DNA of 64,000 nt from an uncultured Nocardioides sp. (GCF_947488025.1 NZ_CANKYS010000003.1:1-64000), one strand, 5' to 3'; shown: positions 54,005 through 63,246, counted from the stretch's first letter. The notes: a model not told the origin generated them from the letters alone. Made by a program: numbers and translations.

Positions 54005-54054
54005 GCGGTGCTCCACCCCCATTCGACGGTTGAGGAATGTCGGTGGACCACCGC
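54005..54054. repeat. Repeat unit B2
   Basis: Second divergent unit, 212 bp after B1. Confidence 0.7.
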
Positions 54055-54062
54055 CACGCCGG

Positions 54063-54112
54063 GCGGTGAGCCACGCAGGTTCCCCAGCCCGAAAACCTGC
54101 CTCAGCCACCGC
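54063..54112. repeat. Repeat unit A3
   Basis: A-type unit, 211 bp after A1. Confidence 0.85.
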
Positions 54113-54134
54113 TCGTACGCCGACCCGCAGCCGG

Positions 54135-54184
54135 GCGGTGAGCCACGCAGGTTCCGGAGCCCCAGAAGCTGTCCCACCCACCGC
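54135..54184. repeat. Repeat unit A4
   Basis: A-type unit, 211 bp after A2, with a more diverged second arm (AGCTGTCCCACCCACCGC). Confidence 0.8.
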
Positions 54185-54208
54185 TCGGCCGGCGGACGGG
54201 AGCGCGGG

Positions 54209-54751
54209 CTAGCGGGTCAGCAGCCCGAGGTAGGCCTCGATGTCCTCGGCGGGAGCCGAGCCGTAGACCAGGAGGGCCTCGTCGCCGAGCTCGGTGGAGT
54301 AGCCGATGTCGCCGCCCTCGTCGGACCAGGTCTGCCAGGTGTCGGCGATGTCGGAGTCGACGGTGACGTCCTCGCCGGCCACGGCGTCCTCGTCGACGTA
54401 GAGCTCGACGAGGTCGGCGACCGAGGTGCCTTGCTGCCGGATACCGACGAAGCGACCCTCGTCGTTCAGCACCCCGAGGCTCCAGCGCGGGTCGTCGCCC
54501 GCGGCCAGCTCGGTGCTCGTGGCCGTCCACCCGGCCGGCAGCTCGCGGGGGTGGACGACCGCGAGGTCGGCCTGCTGCGCCAGCTCGACCCGCGCCTGCC
54601 AGTCGACGGCCTCCGGCTCGTCGTCGACGTCGGTGCGCCAGAGCCCGCGCCACACGACGAACGCCAGCACGGCGATGACGGTGACGATGAGGGCGCCGGT
54701 CATCCCGCTGAACGAGCGCGTGTAACGGCTCGGCTGTCCCTGCCCACTCAC
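54209..54751 (-). CDS. DUF4245 membrane-anchored protein
   Basis: A 180-aa protein with one N-terminal membrane helix (about residues 17-37, GALIVTVIAVLAFVVWRG) and an extracytoplasmic domain, matching the actinobacterial DUF4245 family of unknown function. I chose GTG at 54751 because GGAGG lies 9 nt upstream; the ATG at 54760 would overlap that site. Its 3' end comes 24 bp after the last palindromic repeat. Confidence 0.78.
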   Translation of the reverse strand: MSGQGQPSRYTRSFSGMTGALIVTVIAVLAFVVWRGLWRTDVDDEPEAVDWQARVELAQQADLAVVHPRELPAGWTATSTELAAGDDPRWSLGVLNDEGRFVGIRQQGTSVADLVELYVDEDAVAGEDVTVDSDIADTWQTWSDEGGDIGYSTELGDEALLVYGSAPAEDIEAYLGLLTR

Positions 54752-54780
54752 GCCGGCCATCCTCCCAGCCCGCCCGAAGC

Positions 54781-54856
54781 GCTGTAACGCCGGGTTGGTG
54801 GCTGTACCGACCCTGATGCATCTGGGTGGGTAGTTGCAGCAACCCGGCGTTACAGC
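54781..54856. repeat. 17-bp perfect inverted repeat with nested hairpin
   Basis: GCTGTAACGCCGGGTTG (54781-54797) is the exact reverse complement of 54840-54856. Between them TACCGACCC and GGGTGGGTA pair at 8 of 9 positions around a TGATGCATCT loop. The whole element could form a long cruciform in the divergent spacer between the DUF4245 gene and the molybdate regulator. It may be a terminator, a regulatory site or a MITE-like remnant. Confidence 0.65.
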
Positions 54857-54881
54857 GGACGAGGGAAGTGGCGGCGAGAAA

Positions 54882-54924
54882 CCGCAGGTGCGGGACGATC
54901 TGAGCAGACGATCCGCACGTGCGG
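54882..54924 (+). promoter_or_regulatory. Two palindromic boxes upstream of the molybdate regulator
   Basis: CCGCAGGTGCGG (54882-54893) and the perfect palindrome CCGCACGTGCGG (54913-54924) are exactly 31 bp apart, about three helical turns. ACGATC lies beside each box. A CATACT -10 box (54925-54930) follows the second box. They are candidate binding sites for the encoded HTH-Mop protein. Confidence 0.6.
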
Positions 54925-54936
54925 CATACTCGCTGC

Positions 54937-55344
54937 GTGATCACCTACCGAATCGCGGAGGCGGCCGAGGTGCTGGCCGTCAGCGACGACACCGTACGTC
55001 GCTGGGTGGAGGCCGGTCGCCTCCCCTCCCACCGCGACGGTGGCCGCACGACGGTGGCCGGCCGCGACCTCGCCGAGCTGGCCGAGCACCTGGCCGAGTC
55101 GGGCGAGCTCGCCGAGCGCGACCGCACCCGCGCCGGCACCGTGAGCGCGCGCAACCGGATGAGCGGCATCGTCACCCGGGTCAAGCGCGACCCCGTGATG
55201 GCCCAGGTCGAGATGATCTGCGGCCCCTACCGCGTCGTGTCGCTGATGAGCACCGACGCCGCCGACGAGCTCGGCCTCGAGCCGGGCGTGCGGGCCATCG
55301 CCAGCGTGAAGTCCACCAACGTCGTCGTCGAGGTCCCGAGATGA
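54937..55344 (+). CDS. HTH-TOBE molybdate-responsive regulator
   Basis: A 135-aa protein with an N-terminal excisionase/MerR-like helix-turn-helix (YRIAEAAEVLAVSDDTVRRWVEAGRLP) and a C-terminal Mop/TOBE domain (about residues 72-134, SARNRMSGIVTRVKRDPVMAQVEM) that binds molybdate. It is shorter than E. coli ModE. GTG at 54937 fits a leaderless mRNA behind CATACT. Its stop overlaps the modA start. It probably senses molybdate for the transporter operon. Confidence 0.85.
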   Translation: MITYRIAEAAEVLAVSDDTVRRWVEAGRLPSHRDGGRTTVAGRDLAELAEHLAESGELAERDRTRAGTVSARNRMSGIVTRVKRDPVMAQVEMICGPYRVVSLMSTDAADELGLEPGVRAIASVKSTNVVVEVPR

Positions 55345-56078
55345 GGCGGCTCGCCGCCCTGGCCCTGCTGCTCCCCCTCGCCGCCTGCGGCGGCGGCACC
55401 AGCGACGAAAGCGGCAGCGACGAGCTCACCGTGCTCGCCGCCGCGTCGCTGACCGACGCCTTCGAGGAGCTCGCGCCGCCGTTCGAGGAGGAGCACGGCG
55501 TCGACGTGACCTTCAGCCTCGGGTCCAGCACCGACCTCGCCGCGTCGGTCGCCGACGGCGCCCCCGGCGACGTGCTCGCCACCGCCGACGAGGCGTCGAT
55601 GGCGCTCGCCGAGGAGGCCGGCGTCGCGTCCGACGTCGAGACCTTCGCGACCAACGTGCTCACGATCGTCGTACCGACGGGCAACCCCGCCGGCATCGAG
55701 TCGCTCGACGACCTCGCCGGTGCCACCTGGGTGCGCTGCGCCGACGAGGTGCCGTGCGGCAAGGTCGCCGCGGCCGTGCTGGACGCCAACGGCGTCACGG
55801 CCGAACCGGTGAGTCTCGAGGAGGACGTCCGCGCCACCCTCGACAAGGTCGTCTCGGGCGAGGCCGACGCCGGCCTGGTCTACGCGACCGACGCGGTCTC
55901 CGCGGCCGGTGACGTCGAGGCCGTCGCGATCCCCGGCGCGGAGGACGAGCCGACGTCCTACCTCGTGGCGACGCTGGAGCAGTCCGAGGACCCCGACCTC
56001 GCCGCCGACTGGGTCGCGTGGGTGACGTCACAGGAGGGCCGGGCGGTCCTCGCAGACGCCGGGTTCGGCGTCCCGTGA
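55341..56078 (+). CDS. modA: Molybdate-binding lipoprotein
   Basis: A 245-aa solute-binding protein with a lipobox LPLAAC, so it is anchored to the outer face of the membrane. The mature protein has LTVLAAASLTDAFEEL, TFSLGSSTDLAASV and ADAGLVYATDAV, typical of ModA. It delivers molybdate (or tungstate) to ModBC. It overlaps the regulator (ATGA) and modB (GTGA). Confidence 0.93.
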   Translation: MRRLAALALLLPLAACGGGTSDESGSDELTVLAAASLTDAFEELAPPFEEEHGVDVTFSLGSSTDLAASVADGAPGDVLATADEASMALAEEAGVASDVETFATNVLTIVVPTGNPAGIESLDDLAGATWVRCADEVPCGKVAAAVLDANGVTAEPVSLEEDVRATLDKVVSGEADAGLVYATDAVSAAGDVEAVAIPGAEDEPTSYLVATLEQSEDPDLAADWVAWVTSQEGRAVLADAGFGVP

Positions 56079-56866
56079 GGGACCGCCTCGGCCGGCCGCC
56101 GGCGCTCCTGGTGGTGCCGGCAGCCCTCGCCACGCTCCTGCTCCTCGTCCCGCTCGTGGCGATGGTCGCGGCCACCGACTGGCAGGCGCTGCCGGACCAC
56201 CTGACCTCCCCCGCCGCGCTCGACGCCCTCCGGCTGTCGCTGGTCACCTCGACGGTGGCCATCGCCTTCTGCCTGCTGCTCGGCCTGCCCCTCGCCTGGC
56301 TGCTCGCGCGCGTCGACTTCCGTGGTCGCGGCGCCGTACGTGCCCTCGTCACCGTGCCGCTCGTGCTGCCGCCGGTCGTCGCGGGCATCGCGCTGCGCAG
56401 CGCCTTCGGGCGCACGGGCGTCATCGGCGAGCCCCTTCTCGAGCTGACCGGGTTCGCCTTCCCCTACACGACCTACGGCGTCGTGCTCGCGCACGTCTTC
56501 GTGTCGATGCCCTTCGTGGTGATCGCCATCGAGGGCGCCCTGCGCTCGGCCGACCCGAGGTACGACGAGGCTGCCGCGACGCTCGGCGCGACCCGCTGGA
56601 CGACGTTCCGCAGGGTCACCGTGCCGCTCGCCCTGCCGGGCGTGGTCGCCGGCACCGTGCTCGGGTGGGCGCGCTCGTTCGGCGAGTTCGGCGCGACCAT
56701 CACCTTCAACGGCAACTATCCCGGCACCACGCAGACCATGCCGACGCTGATCTACGTCACCCGGCAGGCCGACCAGGACGCCGCCCTCTCGCTGAGCCTG
56801 GTGATGCTGCTGGTCTCCGTCGGCATCCTCGTCGCCCTGCGTGACCACTGGCTGGGTACGCCGTGA
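56075..56866 (+). CDS. modB: Molybdate ABC permease
   Basis: A 263-aa permease with five to six helices and the EAA-like loop EAAATLGATRWTTFRRVTVPLA, which contacts ModC. VPLVLPPVVAGIAL and FGEFGATITFNGN are typical of ModB. Start GTG overlaps modA's stop. Confidence 0.93.
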   Translation: MRDRLGRPPALLVVPAALATLLLLVPLVAMVAATDWQALPDHLTSPAALDALRLSLVTSTVAIAFCLLLGLPLAWLLARVDFRGRGAVRALVTVPLVLPPVVAGIALRSAFGRTGVIGEPLLELTGFAFPYTTYGVVLAHVFVSMPFVVIAIEGALRSADPRYDEAAATLGATRWTTFRRVTVPLALPGVVAGTVLGWARSFGEFGATITFNGNYPGTTQTMPTLIYVTRQADQDAALSLSLVMLLVSVGILVALRDHWLGTP

Positions 56867-57843
56867 GCGCGGCGCCGAGCAGACGGCTCGTCGCCGACCT
56901 GCGCGTCGCGGACCGGGTCGAGGCTGCCTTCACCGCCGAGCCGGGCGAGGTACTGGCGGTCATCGGTCCCAACGGGGCCGGCAAGAGCTCGCTGCTGCAC
57001 GCCCTCGCCGGGCTCGTCGACGTGGAGGGCAGCGCCCGGCTGGGCGACGCCGACCTGCTCACCCTGCCCGTCCGCGAGCGACGGGTCGGACTGGTGTTCC
57101 AGGGGCAGCTGCTGTTCCCCCACCTCTCCGCCCTCGACAACATCGCCTTCGGCCTGCGCGCCCGCGGCGAGCGGCGGACGACGGCGGACGCCGTCGCGCG
57201 GGACTGGCTCGAGCGCTTCGGGATCGCCGACCTCGCCGACCGCCGCCCGCGCGAGCTCTCCGGCGGTCAGGCGCAGCGGGTCGCCATCGCGCGCGCCCTG
57301 GCGACCGAGCCCGACGTGCTGCTGCTCGACGAGCCCTTCACGGGCCTCGACGTGTCGGTCCAGATGGCGCTGCGGATCGAGCTCGGCCGCCACCTGCGCG
57401 ACTTCCCGGGGATCGCCCTCCTCGTCACGCACGACGCGATCGACGCGCTGACGCTGGCCGACCGCGTGGTGGTGCTCGAGGACGGCCGCGTGGTCCAGGT
57501 CGGCCCTCCCGCCGAGGTCGCCGCCGAGCCCCGCACGTCGCACGTGGCGCGGCTCGTGGGGCTCAACCTGGTGGCCGACGGCGACGAGCTGATGGCGTTC
57601 ACGCCCGACGCGGTCGTGGTCTCCCTGCACGAGCCCGAGGGGTCGACGCGGCTGCGCTGGCACGGCCCGATCGCGACGCTCGCACCGCACGGCGACGCCG
57701 TACGCCTGCTGGTGCACGCCTCCCCCGACCTGCTCGCCGACCTGACGCCCGCCGCGGCGACGGAGCTCGAGCTGGTGCCGGGCCGGGAGGTGTGGCTGTC
57801 GACCAAGGCGACCGCGGTGAGCCGCTACGCCGCGCGCCGCTAG
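56863..57843 (+). CDS. modC: Molybdate ABC ATP-binding protein
   Basis: A 326-aa ATPase with Walker [10 protein letters not shown], signature [15 protein letters not shown], Walker [13 protein letters not shown] and the switch His in LLVTHDAID. The C-terminal 90 residues form a TOBE-like domain that may bind molybdate. It completes the regulator-modABC operon; the start overlaps the modB stop. Confidence 0.93.
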   Translation: MSAAPSRRLVADLRVADRVEAAFTAEPGEVLAVIGPNGAGKSSLLHALAGLVDVEGSARLGDADLLTLPVRERRVGLVFQGQLLFPHLSALDNIAFGLRARGERRTTADAVARDWLERFGIADLADRRPRELSGGQAQRVAIARALATEPDVLLLDEPFTGLDVSVQMALRIELGRHLRDFPGIALLVTHDAIDALTLADRVVVLEDGRVVQVGPPAEVAAEPRTSHVARLVGLNLVADGDELMAFTPDAVVVSLHEPEGSTRLRWHGPIATLAPHGDAVRLLVHASPDLLADLTPAAATELELVPGREVWLSTKATAVSRYAARR

Positions 57844-57846
57844 CAT
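57841..57846 (+). promoter_or_regulatory. -10 box TAGCAT of leaderless glpX
   Basis: The hexamer ends 7 nt before the ATG at 57854 and overlaps the modC stop codon. Confidence 0.5.
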
Positions 57847-57853
57847 GCGCGAC

Positions 57854-58858
57854 ATGAGCTCCAGCGCGCCCCAGCCCGAACGCAACCTCGCCCTCGAGCT
57901 GGTGCGCGTCACCGAGGCGGCCGCCATGGCGGCCGGTCGCTGGGTCGGGCGCGGCGACAAGAACGACGCCGACGGCGTCGCGGTCGAGGCGATGCGCGTG
58001 ATGATCTCCACGGTCGAGATGCGCGGGACCGTGGTGATCGGCGAGGGCGAGAAGGACAACGCCCCGATGCTCTTCAACGGCGAGGAGGTCGGCGACGGCA
58101 CCGGACCCGAGTGCGACGTCGCCGTCGACCCGATCGACGGCACGACGCTGACCGCCAAGGGCATGAGCAACGCGATCTCGGTGCTGGCCGTCTCACCGCG
58201 CGGCTCGATGTACGACCCCAGCGCGGTGTTCTACATGGACAAGCTCGCCACCGGGCCCGAGGCCGCCGACGTCGTCGACCTCCGGCTGCCGGTCAAGGAG
58301 AACATCGCCCGCGTCGCCAAGGCCAAGGGCATCTCGATCCACGACGTCACCGTCGTGCTGCTCGACCGACCGCGCCACGCCCGGCTCGTCGAGGACATCC
58401 GCGAGACGGGTGCGCGCATCAAGTACATCACCGACGGCGACGTCGCCGGCGCGATCATGGCCGCCCGCCCGGACACCGGCGTGGACCTGATGCTCGGCGT
58501 CGGCGGCACGCCCGAGGGGATCATCGCCGCATGCGCGATGAAGTGCATCGGCGGCAAGATCCAGGGCCAGCTCTGGCCACAGGACGACGACGAGCGACAG
58601 CGCGCCCTCGACGCCGGCCACAACCTCGACCGCGACTTCGTGCTCGGCACCGACGACCTGGTCACCGGTGACGACGCGTTCTTCGTGGCCACCGGCATCA
58701 CCGACGGCGAGCTCATGCGAGGCGTGCGCTACCGCGGCAACGGCGTCACCACCGACTCGCTGGTGATGCGCTCGCGCAGCGGCACGGTGCGCTCGATCAC
58801 CGCCGAGCACCAGCTCTCGAAGCTACGCGATCTCTCCACGATCGACTTCGACAACTGA
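57854..58858 (+). CDS. glpX: Class II fructose-1,6-bisphosphatase
   Basis: A 334-aa GlpX-type FBPase that makes fructose 6-phosphate in gluconeogenesis. Metal-binding motifs [15 protein letters not shown] and [11 protein letters not shown] are intact. The ATG at 57854 was chosen over 57845 because of the TAGCAT -10 box. Its 3' end overlaps the convergent esterase gene by 36 bp. Confidence 0.95.
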   Translation: MSSSAPQPERNLALELVRVTEAAAMAAGRWVGRGDKNDADGVAVEAMRVMISTVEMRGTVVIGEGEKDNAPMLFNGEEVGDGTGPECDVAVDPIDGTTLTAKGMSNAISVLAVSPRGSMYDPSAVFYMDKLATGPEAADVVDLRLPVKENIARVAKAKGISIHDVTVVLLDRPRHARLVEDIRETGARIKYITDGDVAGAIMAARPDTGVDLMLGVGGTPEGIIAACAMKCIGGKIQGQLWPQDDDERQRALDAGHNLDRDFVLGTDDLVTGDDAFFVATGITDGELMRGVRYRGNGVTTDSLVMRSRSGTVRSITAEHQLSKLRDLSTIDFDN

Positions 58859-59656
58859 CGCTGAGACCGCCGGCCGCAGCGCGGCCGACACCGCGCTGAT
58901 CACGACCGGGTCGAACGCCATCCCCACGTGGGACGAGCGCACCTCCACCGGCCGCGCGGCCGGGTCGACGCACGCACGCCAGTCGACGATGCCGTCACGG
59001 CGGGAGAAGATCGCGGTGAAGTCGACACCCTCCGGCAGCGCCGCGCGCGCCTGGTCGAAGCTCTCCTGGGCGCAGTGCCCGGCGACGCAGTCCTCCGCCA
59101 TCAGCCCGCGCATCCCGGCCCGGTTGAGCCGGACGAGCAGGTCGACGCTGCGCGCCAGCGACACGTGGTGCGCTCCCGGCGCCAGCATCGGGCTGCCCAT
59201 CGTCACGATGCCCGCGACGAGGTCGGGACGCCGGGCCGCGACGCCCCGGGCCAGCATGCCGCCGAGGCTGTGGCCCACGATCCGCACGCGTGAGCCGCGA
59301 CGCTGCGCGATCCCCTCGAGCCGTTCCTCGAGCTGCGCGGCGGCCGAGAGCGTGCAGCCGACGTTGGCCCGGACGTCCGCACGGTAGGTGCGAAAGCCCT
59401 CGTGGCGCAGCGCCCGGCTCATCGGCCCGAGGGAGGAGTCGCCGGCCAGGAAGCCCGGCACCAGCAGCACCGGCTCGCCCATCCGCGGCGGGCGCGCGCC
59501 CAGCGGCGTACGACGACGCGCACCCCGCGAGCCCCACGCCGAGACCGCGTAGCGACCCGCCTCCGTGATGACCGAGCCCTCGCGCAGCACCGCCACCACG
59601 GAAGGCTGCGAGAAGCCCTCCGGCGTGAGGAATGCCGCCACTGTGCGCTGGGTCAC
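58823..59656 (-). CDS. Alpha/beta hydrolase (lipase-like)
   Basis: A 277-aa alpha/beta hydrolase with [18 protein letters not shown], the nucleophile elbow [12 protein letters not shown], a catalytic His near the C-terminus in [10 protein letters not shown], and a probable acid in [10 protein letters not shown]. It resembles triacylglycerol-lipase-like proteins without a clear signal peptide. GTG at 59656 follows TAGGTT (59665-59670) by 8 nt. Confidence 0.75.
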   Translation of the reverse strand: MTQRTVAAFLTPEGFSQPSVVAVLREGSVITEAGRYAVSAWGSRGARRRTPLGARPPRMGEPVLLVPGFLAGDSSLGPMSRALRHEGFRTYRADVRANVGCTLSAAAQLEERLEGIAQRRGSRVRIVGHSLGGMLARGVAARRPDLVAGIVTMGSPMLAPGAHHVSLARSVDLLVRLNRAGMRGLMAEDCVAGHCAQESFDQARAALPEGVDFTAIFSRRDGIVDWRACVDPAARPVEVRSSHVGMAFDPVVISAVSAALRPAVSASVVEVDRGEIA

Positions 59657-59767
59657 AATGTTCGAACCTAGCCCAGAACCCGCGCCGGACCGGGGATGCG
59701 GGCCTCTTTGCGTGTAATTGGGGACGAGCGCGTTTATTTGGCGACGGCCTTCGTGTTCACTGGCTGC

Positions 59768-60694
59768 ATGCCCGAGTCGCGCCCCGACCGCACCCAGCCG
59801 CCTGTCGCCTCCGACGAGCTCCGCGCGCCGGTCGGCAACGAGGTCGAGCTCTGCTACCAGACCTTCGGCGATCCCGACGACGATCCGCTGCTCCTCGTGA
59901 TGGGCCTGAGCGGCCCGATGACCTGGTGGGACCAGGTGTTCTGCGAGCAGCTCGCGTCGACCGGGTTCCACGTCGTGCGCTACGACAACCGCGACGCCGG
60001 GAAGTCGTCGCGCATCGCGGCCCCGGCCCGTCCCGACCAGCTCGTCAAAGCCTTCGCGACGGGCCGCGCCAACGCCCCTTACACGATGTCGGACCTCGCC
60101 GGCGACGCCGTCGCGCTGCTCGACCACCTGGGCCTCGAGTCCGCGCACCTGGTCGGCGTCTCGATGGGCGGCATGATCTCCCAGACCGTCGCCGTCGAGC
60201 ACCCGAGCCGGGTCCGGTCGCTCACCAGCATCAGCTCCACGACGGGTCGCCGCACCGTCGGCTGGCAGCACCCGTCCCTCCTGCCGCGGCTCATCGCGCC
60301 GCGCAGGGCCGGGCGGGACGCCTACGTCGAGACCAGCCTCGCGATGTGGTCACTGATCGGCTCCGCCGCCTACCCGTCGGACCCCGACGCCCTGCGCACC
60401 CGCGCGGAGACGACCTTCGACCGCGGCGTGAGCGCCAGCGGTGCGGTGCGGCAGATGCTCGCCATCCTGACCCAGGACGACCGCACGACGCGGCTGCGCA
60501 GCCTCCGCGTCCCGGCGCTCGTCATCCACGGCACCGCCGACAAGATGGTCCACGTCAGCGGCGGGCGCTCGACCGCCGCCGCCATCCCCGGCGCCGAGCT
60601 GGTGACCATCGACGGCATGGGCCACGACCTGCCGCCCGAGCTCTTCGGCACCTTCGTCGAGGCCATCCGGCGCACCGCCGACCGAGCCTCCTGA
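59768..60694 (+). CDS. Alpha/beta hydrolase
   Basis: A 308-aa hydrolase with VMGLSGPMTWWDQVFC, the nucleophile elbow VGVSMGGMISQ, an acid in HGTADKMVH, and the His in GMGHDLPPE. The RYDNRDAGKS loop is typical of esterases related to RdmC and of haloperoxidase-like hydrolases. Substrate unknown. A TTCACT box (59756-59761) lies 6 nt before the ATG. Confidence 0.87.
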   Translation: MPESRPDRTQPPVASDELRAPVGNEVELCYQTFGDPDDDPLLLVMGLSGPMTWWDQVFCEQLASTGFHVVRYDNRDAGKSSRIAAPARPDQLVKAFATGRANAPYTMSDLAGDAVALLDHLGLESAHLVGVSMGGMISQTVAVEHPSRVRSLTSISSTTGRRTVGWQHPSLLPRLIAPRRAGRDAYVETSLAMWSLIGSAAYPSDPDALRTRAETTFDRGVSASGAVRQMLAILTQDDRTTRLRSLRVPALVIHGTADKMVHVSGGRSTAAAIPGAELVTIDGMGHDLPPELFGTFVEAIRRTADRAS

Positions 60695-60710
60695 CCCCGC
60701 GGGGAGAGCC

Positions 60711-61829
60711 CTAGCCCCGACCAGCGACGGGGTGGGCGCCCTGCGACGGCTCGGCCGTGAAGAGGTCGGGCTCGCCGAAGCCCGCGTCGGCGAAGGCACG
60801 GCGTACGGCGTCGCTCGCCGCGTCGACGGACCGCTCGGGCACCAGCCCGATCACGCAGCCGCCGAAGCCGCCGCCGGTCATCCGCGCCCCCAGCGCACCC
60901 GCCTCGAGCAGGGCGTCGACGGCCGTGTCGACCTCGGGCACGGTGATCCGGAAGTCGTCGCGCATGGACCGGTGCGAGGCGGTGAGCAGCGGGCCGATGT
61001 CGGCGAGGCGGCCCTCGTCGAGCAGCCGGACGACGGACAGCACGCGGTCGTCCTCGGTGACGACGTGCCGGACGTAGCGACGCAGCTCGTCGTCGTCGAG
61101 CCCGCCGAGCGCGGCGTCGAGATCGTCGGCGGTCACGTCGCGCAGCGCCGCGACACCCAGCCGACGCGCGGCCTCCTCGCAGCCCCGGCGCCGGGCGCCG
61201 TACTCGCCGTCGGAGTGGCGGTGGGGAGCGCGGGTGTCGGCGACCAGCACCGTCAGCCCGTTGCCGGCGAGGTCGAGCGGCACCGACCGCGTGTCGTGGC
61301 TGCGCATGTCGCAGAACAGCGCGTGTCCTGCCTCGCCGCGGAGGCTGACCAGCTGGTCCATCCCGCCCGTCGGCGCACCCACGGCGTCGTTCTCGACGTC
61401 GCGCGTCAGGGCGAAGAGCGCGTCATCGTCGAGCCCGAGCCCGAGGTGGTCGTCGACGGCCCGGGCGACCGAGCACACGAGCGCCGCCGACGACGACAGC
61501 CCGGCACCTGACGGCACGTCGGAGTCGACCTCGACCTGGAGGGGCGGGACGTCGACCCCGCGGTCGGTGAGCAGCCACAGCGCGCCCAGCACGTAGCGGG
61601 ACCACTCGGGGACGACCTCGAGGTCGGCACCGGCCAGGCCGGAGCGGCGTACGACCACAGGATCGGGCTGCTGCACCGAACGCACGGTCCAGGCGTCCGA
61701 GCCCGCGGAGACCGTCGACACCGAGGCCGTGCACCCGACCTCGAGGGCGAAGGGGAGGACGAAGCCGTCGTTGTAGTCGGTGTGCTCACCGACCAGGTTG
61801 ATCCGCCCGGGGGCACGCCAGACCGTCAT
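60711..61829 (-). CDS. galK: Galactokinase
   Basis: A 372-aa GHMP kinase. The galactokinase signature GRINLVGEHTDYNDGFVLP opens the protein; SGAGLSSSAAL is the phosphate-binding loop and MTGGGFGGC the C-terminal GHMP motif. It phosphorylates galactose to galactose 1-phosphate in the Leloir pathway. GalT and GalE are not in the window. AGGA lies 6 nt before the ATG. It is divergent from the LpqY-like gene. Confidence 0.93.
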   Translation of the reverse strand: MTVWRAPGRINLVGEHTDYNDGFVLPFALEVGCTASVSTVSAGSDAWTVRSVQQPDPVVVRRSGLAGADLEVVPEWSRYVLGALWLLTDRGVDVPPLQVEVDSDVPSGAGLSSSAALVCSVARAVDDHLGLGLDDDALFALTRDVENDAVGAPTGGMDQLVSLRGEAGHALFCDMRSHDTRSVPLDLAGNGLTVLVADTRAPHRHSDGEYGARRRGCEEAARRLGVAALRDVTADDLDAALGGLDDDELRRYVRHVVTEDDRVLSVVRLLDEGRLADIGPLLTASHRSMRDDFRITVPEVDTAVDALLEAGALGARMTGGGFGGCVIGLVPERSVDAASDAVRRAFADAGFGEPDLFTAEPSQGAHPVAGRG

Positions 61830-61901
61830 CGAATTCCTACTCGTCTCCGCTGTGGGCCGCATACCCGTTGGAATGGGATGCATGTTGCCAAAAGGTGTCG
61901 A

Positions 61902-61917
61902 GGACCACTAGACCAGA
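61902..61917. promoter_or_regulatory. Candidate GntR-type operator between galK and the sugar importer
   Basis: GGACCACTAGACCAGA contains CTAGACCAG, which matches one half of the TGGTCTAGACCA operators bound by DasR-like GntR regulators; the other half is degenerate. GACCA also occurs twice, 9 bp apart. It lies 28 bp before the importer start and 73 bp before galK. Confidence 0.4.
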
Positions 61918-61944
61918 GGCCCGAACCAAACAAGGAGGGCGCGG

Positions 61945-63246
61945 ATGTCCCGAGCACCGTCGATCCGGCAACGAGGCCGGCCAAGGGGGCGACGGAGGGT
62001 GGCGCCGCTGGCCGCGCTCGCGCTCGCGAGCGGTCTCCTGTCCGCCTGTGGAGGCGACAGCGGTCCGCCCGAGCTCACCTGGTACATCAACCCCGACAGC
62101 GGGGGGCAGGACGCCGTCGCCGAGAAGTGCTCCACCGACGACTACACGATCTCCACCCAGGTGCTCCCGCAGGACGCCGGCCAGCAGCGCATCCAGCTCG
62201 CGCGCCGGCTCGCCGCGAAGGACCCGGAGATCGACCTGATGTCGATCGACCCGCCGTTCACCGCGGAGTTCGCGGACGCGGGATTCCTCGCCGAGGTGCC
62301 GCAGGACGCGCGCAGCCAGCTCGAGGAGCAGGGCACCTTCAAGGGCGCGATGGACGCGGCGACGTGGAAGGACAAGCTCGTCGTCTTCCCGTTCTGGTCC
62401 AACACCCAGGTCCTCTGGTACCGCAAGTCCTTCGTCGAGAAGGCAGGCATCGACATGTCGAAGCCCGTGACGTGGGACCAGATCATCGACGCGGCCAACG
62501 AGAACGACGCCAAGGTCGGCGTGCAGGCCAACAAGTACGAGGGCTACGTCGTGTGGATCAACGCCCTCGTGGAGGGCGCGGGCGGCCACATCCTCCAGGA
62601 CGCGGACGCGGGCGTCGACGCCGACATCACCATCTCCGACGACGCCGGCAAGAAGGCCGCGGAGATCATCGAGAAGCTCGCCACGTCCGAGGCCGCTCCG
62701 GCCGACCTCAGCGTCTCCAACGAGGGCACGGCAGGGTCGACGTTCGGCTCCGATGCGGGCTCGTTCCTCGTCAACTGGACCTACATCTGGACCAACTACG
62801 ACGAGACCGCGCCCGACGTGGCCGACGACATCGGCTACACCCGCTACCCGCAGACGGTCGAGGGCGAGGAGTCCCGACCCCCCTACGGCGGCATCGGCAT
62901 CGGGGTGAGCGCCTACTCCGACGAGAAGGACCTCGCCCTCGAGGCGGCGCAGTGCCTGGTCAGCCCGGAGTCGCAGGGCATCAACGCCGACCTGACCGGC
63001 AACATGCCGGCCAGCACGGACGGCTACGACTACCCCAAGCTCAAGGAGACCTTCCCCGAGGACCTGCTGCAGCTCTTCCAGGAGAGCGTCGACGCCGCAG
63101 CACCCCGCACGGTGACGCCCTACTGGAGCGACGTGTCGGGATCCATCCAGAACATCTGGCACCCGCCGCGGTCCGTCGACACCGACACCCCGGAGCAGTC
63201 GAAGGTGTTCATCGAGGACGTCCTGAAGGGGGATGACCTGCTGTGA
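61945..63246 (+). CDS. LpqY-like sugar-binding lipoprotein (trehalose type)
   Basis: A 433-aa lipoprotein with an Arg-rich start and the lipobox LLSACGG. The mature protein resembles mycobacterial LpqY: RIQLARRLAAKDPEIDLMSID, FTAEFADAGFL, SNTQVLWYRKSF and VGVQANKYEGYVVWINALV. LpqY binds trehalose released from mycolate turnover and feeds SugABC. AGGAGG lies 8 nt before the ATG, and the stop overlaps the next gene's GTG start. It could also bind another disaccharide. Confidence 0.85.
   Translation: MSRAPSIRQRGRPRGRRRVAPLAALALASGLLSACGGDSGPPELTWYINPDSGGQDAVAEKCSTDDYTISTQVLPQDAGQQRIQLARRLAAKDPEIDLMSIDPPFTAEFADAGFLAEVPQDARSQLEEQGTFKGAMDAATWKDKLVVFPFWSNTQVLWYRKSFVEKAGIDMSKPVTWDQIIDAANENDAKVGVQANKYEGYVVWINALVEGAGGHILQDADAGVDADITISDDAGKKAAEIIEKLATSEAAPADLSVSNEGTAGSTFGSDAGSFLVNWTYIWTNYDETAPDVADDIGYTRYPQTVEGEESRPPYGGIGIGVSAYSDEKDLALEAAQCLVSPESQGINADLTGNMPASTDGYDYPKLKETFPEDLLQLFQESVDAAAPRTVTPYWSDVSGSIQNIWHPPRSVDTDTPEQSKVFIEDVLKGDDLL

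Larger units (their letters stand above)
53793..54184. repeat. Duplicated triad of six REP-like palindromic repeats
   Basis: Six 50-bp elements each begin with GCGGTG and end with CCACCGC, giving a hairpin with internal mismatches. Four share one core (A type: GCAGGTT...AACCTGCC, with CCGAAA in the loop) and two are divergent (B type). They occur in the order B-A-A then B-A-A, and matching units are 211-212 bp apart. The A units inside each triad are 72 bp apart. The region lies between xseB and the DUF4245 gene, extragenic, and has no coding support. Confidence 0.85.

Noticed and set aside
53793..54184. CRISPR array
   Set aside because: Units are 50-bp palindromes of two types with irregular gaps and no unique equal-length spacers or cas genes.
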